Assembly (NCBI GenBank): GCA_030562195.1
Contig: JAUJPP010000003.1
Coordinates: 32,432,602 to 32,496,601 of the forward strand
Length of the DNA: 64,000 bases
Reading direction: 5' to 3'
Origin: Nipponacmea schrenckii
Taxonomy: Eukaryota; Mollusca; Gastropoda; Lottiidae
A model generated the notes under the pieces. It was not told the DNA's origin and did not search any database. It saw only the letters and a list, made by a program, of their open reading frames with translations. Positions within the stretch are counted from its first letter, which is position 1. The number at the start of each line of letters is the position of its first letter. A program made the translations under genes and the position numbers. Shown here piece by piece: positions 55,601-64,000 of this stretch.

Positions 55601-58600
55601 TAGTCCTGTCTAACATTTAGCCAATGGAGCAATACAATGGATAAAAAAAAGAATGCACATTATTTTAAAATACATTTTGTCTAAAAATACAGTAATACTT
55701 GTTTATTAAACGATGGACAGATCATGTACATGACCACAAAATAAATATATACAATATTCAAAGGTATGATTTGTTTACAAATACACAAGTACATGTATAT
55801 TAAAGGGGCCCAGGCTTTATTTGTTTCGGACAATCATCCGACAGCCTCAAACACATGAAATCTTTTGGTTAGCTAATCAGAAATAGTCTACAGAGCTTAC
55901 CTTTGAAATTTGAGCCTTCAAATCCATGTGTATCCTTAATTATCTGTGTTTAAAAAATCATAATGTCGTAAGAAATTATGAACGTCCCGCCATATTGGAA
56001 AAAGGTTCGTCTTGATAATCAAAGAGTTATCCTTCCCATCGTGCAATAGCGGTCATTTATATAAATAGACTACAACGTATTCAATTGTAGACTTTGTCAA
56101 CAGGACACACAATTTTCAGACTGACTGGAGACCAGCCGCGTACAGCACGGAAAAAATGGTCTGAGAAATCACATTATATTCTTGTATCTTATTTTAGGTC
56201 AAAATAAGATGGTTATCAACCATCTAGAAAAATTATTTGTTACCAATGATGCTGCCACTATTTTGAGAGAATTGGAAGTTCAACATCCAGCTGCCAAAAT
56301 GATAGTTATGGCTTCTCAGCAGCAAGAACAGGAATGTGGGGATGGTACCAACTTTGTTCTCATATTTGCTGGAGCTCTACTCTCGAATGCTGAAGAATTA
56401 CTAAGAATGGTTTGTTGTACCTTCTTTAAGACCTTTTGTAATTGCTTTAAAATTGACATAGTATATAGAGATAAAAATCTTTACTGCATGTCCAGTCAAT
56501 CCATTTGTATGAATATCCAAGAAAGAGTATATCAATATTGACTATCCATAAATTTGATCTGTTTATATTTTTTTTTCTATTCTGAACATTGCTTTAGCCA
56601 TTGCATGCGGCAGTCAGTTGAGAAGATGATTCGTAATGATTTTAATGATATTTTTAGGTGTAACCCTTGGGCTACCTTTCATATGATTGTTTCTCTTTAT
56701 TTTCAAAGGGTTTATCTGTAACAGAAGTGATATGTGGTTATGAATTAGCTTGTAAAAAGGCAGTAGAGATTTTACCAGGTGGGATACATTAATTTTAGTC
56801 GAGAAGCAATTGTTCTTAATTCTACATGAAGTTATTATTACAAACATAACTGAAACCTGTTGGACAATATTATTATAAGACCACATTTAACTACACTATT
56901 GAAAATCAAGCCACATTTCTGAACAGATTTTCAGGCCTCGAAATTTGCTTCCCCAGAAAACGAAAAATCGTTAGACGGTAATTTTCATCACGTAACCGAT
57001 AGTTCGGTTCAGACTCAAACGTTCGCGAAACCGATCGGTTACGTGAATCGGTTTCGTCGTTTAGTGGTGTATGGTAGGCAGGTAAATGGCGAGTTAACGT
57101 TCGTTTTGCCCAATCATGCAGTCCATCTGATTTGATATGGCGAAAGATATTTCCTTTGTGAACACAACTTACACCATCGGCATAATTCTGTATTCCGGAC
57201 ATGACTGCCGCCTTGATCCCACGTCTGTTGGCTTCCTTTCTGATATCTGAGAGGTGTGTCGAACAAACTTTACATTCCAGTTTTTCAATATTTCCATCAT
57301 CGCCGATTTCAACCATTTTTAAATCTTTATTGAATGACTATTTATTGAAAGTCTTAACAGTGACGCTTTCTGGTTTACGATTTGGCTGTGCCATTTTCTA
57401 ACTGGTGACTGAACTGACCGATTCCCTGGCAACAGTACAAGATCGACTCTAGGCTAATAGTTAATAAATGTTTAGTTACGCCGGAAAATCACAACTAGCT
57501 GATATGTAACTTTTTTTTTTATTAATAATATTTTATTGACAGGTAACATTTATTTAGTAGCTATTGTTTGTTGAATTTAATAAGTTAGAGTAAAACCAAA
57601 ACGTCATTGAAACAATAAAATCAATTAAATCTATATAAAACGATCAAATAGAGATGAAAGTTACATAACATAGGCCCTACTACAATAACAAGGAAACAAT
57701 ATTCATCATATGCGTGGCCTAACATTGGCCCGGGAATGAGGATAATAAATTTTTCTTCCTAAGATTGGTTCACGCGATGATCCCGTGTTACATAATACTA
57801 CTGCCATAAAACAATGTGGAATTTTTATTAGTAGCGTATTGAAAATGAAATAGTTTAACATCCTGCCACCTTCACGATGAGTTTTGCCGATTGAAAACTG
57901 ATTTGAGACAGTTTTACTGTTATCGTTATACGGCAAAAGTTCACGTAACCGATTTTTCATTCTGCCCATTTAGACTTTGCGTAACCGACACGCGAACGAT
58001 CGTTTCGTTCGCGTCAAAATTCGAGGCCTGGATTTTGATAAGCTTAATTGTTTATCACCTAATATATAAACCCTATCTAAAACCAAAAGCATCAAAAATT
58101 ATGTGTTAAAACAATTTGTAGGTCTTAAACATTGTTTCGGTTTCGAAAAGTTATCTGTATTCTGTTGCTAGTACCTACCTGTATATAATTGCATCCTAAA
58201 TATTTCAAAAATCTCTTTAGCTTTGTACTTAAATAATCAAACTACATTATGCAACCACACAAACAGCCTACCCTGTAAGTTTCGTTACAGTCAATATCAC
58301 GGTATTGAATGAAGACAATATTTTAGCGGAATTGTGACAATATTGATCATGTGATATAATTTGAATATCAATGATTACCAAATGTCAATCACTGTAGTGT
58401 GACTTTTAAAATTTTGATTTATTTTGTTTGTATAGACTTGGTTATTGGTGAAACTAAGGACCTACGTAACAAGACTGAAGTGAGTGCAGCAATCAGAACA
58501 GCTGTCATGAGTAAACAATATGGCCATGAAGATTTCTTAGCACCTTTAATAGCTGATGCCTGCAGTAAGTTTTTCACTATAGATAACTTCTTGCTTACTT

Positions 58601-61600
58601 CTCTCTCTTCAAGATCATTTTGTCTTTGAGTCTTGTGCTAAGATTGGGTTTTTGAAACAAGGTTGGGGTCTTGAATTTCCTGTTTTTGTTAAAGTTGTTC
58701 ACTGCTATACTATTTGGCTAATTTTGGGTAATTATTTTTGTAATCCCTTAAAGAAAACAATCTTAAAATCTTTCCATTTGTTATTATAACACAATAACTT
58801 TTTGAAATACAAGCCTGCTTTGAAATGTTCCTCAACCATTTTGAACATTTATTTTTTACAGTTTCCATTTTATCACAGAAGATAAGTTTTAATGTTGATA
58901 ATATTAGAGTTGTTAAAATATTGGTAAGTCAATAAATGTATATTGTGAATAGACACATGTTTTTCGATTAAGCCTCAAGTATTGTGTGGTTTCTAAATTA
59001 AAAAAGATACTTGTTTCTTTATTGCCCTAAAGCTTATTGATACTTTTTTTTCTTCTTGGGCAATTATCTTTGACCCAGGGGGGTAATATTTGAGGGGTAA
59101 TGAGATGATTTGTTGCCTAGCATACTATTTTAAGATGATTATAATTAAAGTCAAATTATTCAGGCTGTATTTTCTGACATGAAAAGGATTTCAGGGAAAA
59201 CTAACTAAAGGGAAAATCACGTAGAAATGTATAGTTGGAAGTGGAGTAGTACAATTGATCAAGGGTTCCATAAGGGGAAAGGAAAGATAAAGGTTAAAAA
59301 ACCAAATTACTAGGAAAAAGATCTGTAACAATAGATATGGTTTATTATAGGGATGTGGTATTTTACAAAGTTCAGTTGTACAAGGTATGGTCTTTAAACG
59401 AGAAATTGATGGTGAAGTTACCAAATGTGACAATTGTAAAATAGCTGCCTATTCCTGTCCTTTTGATATCATGCAAACAGAAACAAAGGTATGTTGATAT
59501 ATTTTGTGTGATAAGAAATTGAACTTATGTGTTTAGTCAGGTCATCATTTCTATTATGTTATGTTGTGTCCTTATGAAGACAGATAGCACTGTGTAGTAA
59601 TGTCTTTAAAAGCTGACAGCCTGCGATAATAGTGGGTATTGTACCTTCCCTTCCATCTATTTGAGCATCAAGTACACTACATCACAACCATCTATTCTGT
59701 TTGCAATGATGGCAGTTGTGCAAGGGCAGGGGCAACGGCCAGCTTTTTTAGACTTTATAATGAAATGTATGTTGATACTCTTGAAATTTATTGTTTTTTG
59801 TGTCTTTTGATGTAAACAAAGATTTAAGTATGTTTTGATCAAAATATATATTACTTTGTAGGGTACAGTGTTGATTAAAGATGCAAAAGAACTTCTGAAT
59901 TATAGTAAGGGTGAAGAAAATCAAGTTGAAGAGGTAACATATAAAATTCTTTTAACATTAAACATACATCAACATCGCATTTTATACATACTGTATATTG
60001 GCATCACCTTTGTTTGTCGATCCGTCCATAATTGCTCGTAAACTTTTGCAATCAATTCTTTAGACAAGTGGCCATTGACTTGTAAGCTGTGGTGCTCCAT
60101 GATTATGGAGTAAAAGAGTAAAAGATGTAATTCCTTTGATCTGTATGTTATTTTAAATGTCTTTACAGCATATCAAAGCTATAGCAGACACTGGTGTCAA
60201 TGTTATTGTAACTGGTGGTAAAATTGGTGATCTAGCTCAACATTATTGTAATAAATATAAACTAATGATTGTTAGACTCATGTCCAAGTTTGATTTACGT
60301 AGATTATGTAAATGTGTCGGAGCTACAGCTTTACCTAAAATTGTAAGTAATTTTGTTTTTGCCTATGTTTATAGATAAAGACTGTTTAATAAGTAATTTA
60401 TGTAATTCATGTAACTGTATTTGAAAATTCCTTGTAGATTTTCAGGAATTTAAAAGCCAGATGTGATTTGAGATTTATGAATTTGGCTGTATCAGCTCTT
60501 AAGAAGCTCGGTTGCACAAAATTCTAGATTTAGATCAAAATCACTTCAATAAATAAAAAATGAGGTTCTGAATTGAGATTCCAGCGACTGGAAAACAGGG
60601 TGTGTCAAATTCAGAATAGTAATTTGATCACTTTGTACAACTCCCTATGATTTTTTAGGCTCCACCTACATCAAGAGAAATAGGTTTTTGTAGTAAAGTC
60701 TATGTTGATGAAGTAGGTGATACCCCTTTAGTCATCTTTAAACAAGGTATGTTATAAGATTGACTTTCTAGATTTCAAGAAGTACTAGATATGTGTAACT
60801 ATTGAATTATTCAAACTGGGATTCTACAATTCGCAGAGTTGCAAGAAATGATGAGTTGTCAGTTAAACTTTCAAACGCAAAAAATTCCATGAAGATGTGG
60901 ACGTATATTGCCATCACCCCTGTCCGTCAGTCCTACCATCCATCAACAATTGCTAGTGTACGTGATACATCTTGATAATATCTCAGACAAGTTCTAAAAC
61001 AGCGTGATTCCAGATGTTTATGAGTTATTGCTCTTGATTTAAATAAAAAACGTTTAAATTTACTTGTGTACGCAATAGAAGCTGCAGTTTTTATCCGATT
61101 TTTATACGCCCTTATACGTCTGTCCGTCCGTCCACAATTGCTCGTAAACACTCTACACGGTGTAATTCTTGACGGATTTAGATGAAACTTAATATGAGTG
61201 TTTATGATCACGCAAGGATGAACCCTATTGAAAATCAGCGAAATCGGAAAAAAATCAGTATGAGTTCGTGCCCTCGTTCTTGAATGGCTCGTAAACACTC
61301 TACAACGTGCAATTCTTGACCGATTTTGATGAAACTTGGTGTGAGAGTATGTTATAACTCAAGGATAAACCCTATCGAAAATCAGCGAAATCGAAAAACA
61401 TTTAGTATGAGTTATTGCCCTTGTTCTTGAAAACGCGTTCAATTTTTGCTTGTAAACACTCTTGAGAGAACAATTTTTAATGGATTTTAATGAAACTTGG
61501 CCTGAGTATTTGTTATCACCCAAGGATGAAGCCTATTGAAAACCAGTTATATCGAAAAAAATTAATATCAGTTATTGCCCTTGTTTTTGAAAACGCGTTC

Positions 61601-64000
61601 AATTTTTAGCTTGTAAACAACTCTACAAAGCACAGTTATTGACCGATTTTGACGAAACTTGCTGAAATTGTTTAATATCACCCAAGAATGAACCCTTTTG
61701 AAAATAGCACATATCGAAATATATTTAATAGGAATTATTGCCCTTGTTCTATAAAATGTGTTGGATTTTTGCCTTGTAAACACTCTACAAGTCACAATTC
61801 TTGAGCGATTTTGACATAATTTGGCATGAGTATTTGAAATCATCACCTAAGGATGAACCCTATTGAAATTCAGTTAAATCAAAAAAATATTTAGTATCAG
61901 TTATTGCCCTTGTGTTTGAAAACGCGTTCAATTTTAGCTTGTAAGCACTCTAGAAAGAACAATTCTTAATGGATTTTGATAAAACTTGGCTTGAGTATTT
62001 GTTTTTACCCAAGGATGAACCTTATTGAAAATCAAATAAATCTAAAATATTTAGTGTCAGTTATTGCCCTTGTGTTTGAAAACGGGTTTAACTTTTTGGC
62101 TAATGAACACTCTATAAGGAAACAATTCATGACTAATGTTGACAAAACTCACTGAAATTGTTGGATATCGCAAGGGATGAGCCTAATTGAAAATTAAAAA
62201 TATCAAAATATATCTAATATGAATTATTGCCCTTGTTCTTTTAAACGAGTTCGATTTTTGTCTCGTAAACACTCTACATGGCACAATTCTTGATGGATTT
62301 CGATGAAACTTGGTGTGAGAGTGTGTTATAACTCAAGGATGAACCCTATTGAAAATACGCGAAATCAAAAAAAAATTTAGTATGAGTTACTGCCCTTGTT
62401 CTTGAAAACGCATTCAAGTTTAGCTTGTAAACACTCTAGAAAGAACTATTCTTAATAGATTTTGGTTAACTTTGGCTTGAGTATTTGTTTTTACCCAAGG
62501 AGGAACCCTATTATAAATTAAATAAATAGAATTATATTTAGTGTCAGTTATATCCCTTGTTCTTGAAAACGCGTTCAATTTTAGCTTGTAAAAACTCTAG
62601 AAAGAACAATTTTTAATGGATTTTGATGTAACTTGGCTGGAGTATTTGTTGTCTCCCAAGGATGAACCCTATTGAAAATCGAAAAATATTTAGTACAAGT
62701 AATTGACCTTGTTTTTGAAAACGCGTTCAATTTAACTCGTAAACAATCTAGAAAGAACAATTTTGAATGGATTTTGATGAAACTTGGCTTTAGTATTTGT
62801 TTTCTCACAAGGATAAACCCTATTGAAAATCAGATAAATCGAAAAATATTTAGTGTCAGTTATTGCGCCTGTTTTCAAAAACGCTTTCAACTTTTGGCTT
62901 GTGAACATAACTTTCCTTTTTGACAAAACTCGCTGAAATTGTTTAATATCAACCAAGGATGAGCCTTATTAAGAATTAAAAATATCAAAATATTGTTAAG
63001 GGTGAACCCTATTGCAAATCATGAAAATACCGAAAAATATTTAATGAGTTGTTATTAGGTACAATTCTTGACAGTTTTTAATGAAACTAGAGACCCTAGA
63101 AAAAAATAGGTTGGAAGGTTGAATATTTCATTCCACTTATTGTAACCTTACTGAAAAGTTTTTATTTGAAATAAATGCTGCCAGTGGGCGTATATTACCT
63201 TGCCTGGCAAGCTATCTTTAATGAAACTTGGCATGTGTATTCATCTTGATAATATCTCGGACAAGTTCGAAAATGGCACGATTCCAGATGTCGGTTTATG
63301 AGTTATGGCCCTTGATTAAATGAAAAATTGAAAAATGTTAAAATGTAATTCTGTATGCAATAGAAGCTATAGTTTTCATCTGATTTGAATGAAACTTGGT
63401 GTGAGCATTGGAATTGATTAGACCTCAGTCAAGTTTGAATTTGACAGTTTTTCAATGAACTGTTTTGAGTTATTGCCCTTGACTTCGTGAAATTGCGTTG
63501 CAATAAGAAGCTTGAATTTTCAAAGGATTTTGATGGAACTTGGTGTTAGCATTCGAATTGATAAGACATTCGTCAAGTTTGAATTTCCAACTTTTTTTAT
63601 GAATGGTTTTTGAGTTATTTCACTTGACTTGACAAAAAAATTTGTGGGTGAAAAATAAGCTACAATTTTTTAAGAGACTTTATGAAACTTGGTATGAGTA
63701 TTGAAATAAATAAGATGGTGGTCAAGTTCTATTTGACAATTTTCCATGAACAGTTTTTGAGTTTTTGCCCTTGACATCAATATTCATTCAGTGAATGTTT
63801 TTTGCTTACTTTATTATTCAAATTCAATGTTTTTTTTTTTTTTTCAATGCTGCCAGTGGGGGTATGTTACCTTGCCTGGCAAGCTATCTTTTAATCAAAC
63901 AATTGTCAAACATGTTCCTTTAAATTATATTATAAATGAGACTTGTTATGTATTTAAGATAAAGAAGAATCTGCTGTAGCTACTATATTAGTTAGAGGTT
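43681..64000 (+). CDS. CCT8: T-complex protein 1 subunit theta (CCT8), first 11 exons, cut by window edge
   Basis: Exons 43681-43740, 55007-55097, 56198-56409, 56709-56778, 58436-58564, 58862-58923, 59351-59488, 59862-59933, 60169-60342, 60659-60746 and 63959 onward join in phase, giving about 379 of the usual ~548 residues. The product starts MAMHVPTAPGFAQMLKKGSK, as in vertebrate CCT8. Group II chaperonin motifs are present: KMVINHLEKLFVTNDAATIL (about 54-73), the ATP-site loop GDGTN (98-102, the CCT8 form of GDGTT), IAAYSCPFDIMQTETKGTVL, and FDLRRLCKCVGATALPKI. Theta is one of eight subunits of the cytosolic TRiC/CCT ring that folds actin, tubulin and WD-repeat proteins. The reading frame is uninterrupted, so the gene looks functional. 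Intron 1 is 11.3 kb and packed with nested transposons; intron 4 holds a hAT remnant; intron 10 a pearl-like array. The 3' end lies beyond the window. Confidence 0.97.
44127..44404. mobile_element. MITE with ~80-bp inverted ends, CCT8 intron 1
   Basis: AATTTAAAAATTAAACGAGC on the left is mirrored at 44385-44404. The match continues through 'ttaccttcgggaagtgatg' and 'ctattgcaggaacggaggaattcatg'. Joined directly to the next MITE at 44401. Confidence 0.85.
44401..44870. mobile_element. MITE with ~46-bp inverted ends, CCT8 intron 1
   Basis: AATTCTACTTCACACTATTG on through CTACGTCACTCCGGAAACCA is mirrored exactly at 44825-44870. The interior matches the truncated copy at 37652-37955. No convincing ORF. 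Confidence 0.88.
45580..46870 (+). repeat. Satellite array, ~165-bp unit, about 8 copies (plus arm)
   Basis: Each unit carries 'tgattactcacagcaattttcagaccgatcagacacc', 'aatcaatcgataaagt', 'ccttttgctgcatcgcatcc' and 'ttccaatcgcgatatcgacacgaaacgtggcaat'. Some units lack 'taactatgtt', so two length variants alternate. Decay is greatest near 46560-46870. Confidence 0.92.
46871..47640 (-). repeat. Satellite array, same ~165-bp unit, about 4-5 copies (minus arm)
   Basis: The same unit in reverse orientation, starting at the flip near 46865-46890 and ending at the outer arm. Fewer copies than the plus arm, so the element is asymmetric. Confidence 0.92.
48138..50969. mobile_element. Unclassified DNA element, 2.83 kb, 7-bp TSD
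   Basis: Left end TAGGGTGTTCAGGTCA and right end TGACGTCACTGAACACCCTA are short inverted termini (about 12-16 bp). The duplication agagtag abuts both sides (48131-48137, 50970-50976), and removing the element restores the SINE. The interior is AT-rich with poly-A/T runs and no recognised transposase. A 106-aa open frame on the minus strand (50563-50243) has no domain I know. Superfamily not assigned. Confidence 0.8.
51360..51790 (+). repeat. Minisatellite in left foldback arm (18- and 23-bp units)
   Basis: ACTATAAAACGAAGACCC (18 bp) alternates with the same unit plus CACTC/A (23 bp), giving a ~41-bp higher-order period; about 20 monomers with few changes. Confidence 0.95.
54006..54410 (-). 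repeat. Minisatellite in right foldback arm
   Basis: Mirror of the left-arm minisatellite (GGGTCTTCGTTTTATAGT with or without TGAGT). The order and number of units differ from the left arm, and variants such as 'taattgttttatagtagagt' occur only here. Confidence 0.95.
55130..55330 (+). mobile_element. Pearl-like repeat fragment, CCT8 intron 2
   Basis: TGCACGTAAACACTCTAGAT followed by 'ggcacaattctt' matches the leading part of a core unit. Degraded on both sides. The rest of intron 2 (to 56197) shows nothing else recognisable. Confidence 0.5.
56932..57316 (-). pseudogene. hAT-associated zinc-finger N-terminus, truncated
   Basis: From Met at 57316 the frame reads MVEIGDDGNIEKLECKVCST, then NYADGVSCVHKGNIFRHIKS and DGLHDWAKRTL. 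The C-x-x-C ... H-x-x-S-x-x-H/W arrangement resembles the TTF/BED-like zinc finger at the start of ZNF862-type hAT proteins. The frame then runs into the terminal repeat; the catalytic region and dimerisation domain are absent. Confidence 0.55.
56932..58030 (-). mobile_element. hAT-like element remnant, 1.1 kb, CCT8 intron 4
   Basis: Ends CAGGCCTCGAAATTTGC and CAAAATTCGAGGCCTG are inverted, and a 6-bp repeat gatttt abuts both sides (56926-56931, 58031-58036); hAT elements normally duplicate 8 bp. Subterminal GTAACCGAT/ATCGGTTACG motifs recur in both orientations at both ends. The minus-strand ORF inside supports the call. Confidence 0.7.
59995..60110 (+). mobile_element. Pearl-like repeat fragment, CCT8 intron 8
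   Basis: GTCGATCCGTCCATAATTGC with 'tcgtaaac' matches the leading module of the family; only about 100 bp remain. Confidence 0.5.
60900..61097 (+). mobile_element. Short pearl-like element, CCT8 intron 10
   Basis: GACGTATATTGCCATCACCC, CTGTCCGTCAGTCC and one divergent core unit ('gataatatctcagacaagttc', 'gagttattgctcttgatt'). It leads directly into the larger copy at 61098. Confidence 0.55.
61098..63235 (+). mobile_element. Pearl-like repeat, 2.14 kb, mirror copy of 3646-5812
   Basis: Begins TTTATACGCCCTTATACGTC with three TCCG units (a short form of the tetranucleotide tract) and CACAATTGCTCGTAAACACT. It then runs through the same order of core units as 3646-5812, in the opposite orientation. 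It ends AATGCTGCCAGTGGGCGTAT with the palindrome CTTGCCTGGCAAG. Fills most of CCT8 intron 10. Noncoding. Confidence 0.88.
63236..63900 (+). mobile_element. Second pearl-like element of the other unit type, CCT8 intron 10
   Basis: Core units with 'tgaaacttggtgtgagcattggaattgat' and 'gttttgagttattgcccttgactt' match those at 22150-23060. Ends CAATGCTGCCAGTGGGGGTA and CTTGCCTGGCAAGCTATC, the shared terminal module, about 60 bp before CCT8 exon 11. Confidence 0.7.

Overview
This is a piece of an AT-rich animal genome, almost certainly a mollusc and possibly a gastropod such as a limpet. The clues are short exons with GT/AG introns full of transposon debris, tRNA-derived SINEs, and many copies of a repeat with ~150-bp core units and an (ACGG)n tract, the layout of the molluscan 'pearl' (Helentron-associated) elements. 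The species call is inference. I found no bacterial genes, CRISPR arrays, true tRNA or rRNA genes.

Five protein-coding genes can be rebuilt exon by exon with matching splice phases. (1) Minus strand, 12455 to 1832: a 14-exon homologue of C11orf65/MFI (598 aa), with an N-terminal half that human MFI lacks. (2) Minus strand, 16164 to 15103: a 3-exon TMEM35A/NACHO-like membrane protein (170 aa). (3) Plus strand, 21138 to 29220: a 4-exon LANCL3 homologue (410 aa) with its zinc ligands intact. (4) Minus strand, 43483 to 34041: a 12-exon macoilin (MACO1/TMEM57) homologue (649 aa). (5) Plus strand, from 43681 off the right edge: the first 11 exons of CCT8, the theta subunit of the TRiC/CCT chaperonin. 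MACO1 and CCT8 are divergent, with start codons 197 bp apart; LANCL3 and MACO1 converge. The five genes have no evident shared pathway.

Most other sequence is mobile. A degenerate 2.14-kb Mutator-like element with TIRs (16817-18959) carries PHD-like, FLYWCH and transposase C-terminal remnants. LANCL3 intron 3 holds a ~25-bp minisatellite and a 3.13-kb long-TIR element with a 6-bp target duplication. MACO1 intron 1 holds a 1.21-kb long-TIR element with the same kind of ends and a 115-aa ORF. CCT8 intron 1 (11.3 kb) is a stack: a MITE composite, one SINE broken by two later elements (each with its own target duplication), and a 3.12-kb foldback element ending in minisatellite arms. CCT8 intron 4 holds a hAT-like remnant. 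A Tc1-like pseudogene and a MITE nested in a MITE lie between LANCL3 and MACO1.

Two similar ~2.15-kb pearl-like copies in opposite orientation (3646-5812 and 61098-63235) bracket most of the window. The strongest unusual signals are the nested insertions in one SINE, the family of large foldback elements, and the pair of 6-bp-TSD, TAT...ATA-ended elements, one with a possible transposase-derived ORF. Exon boundaries were read by eye from splice sites and reading phase, so a one-base error at an individual junction is possible.
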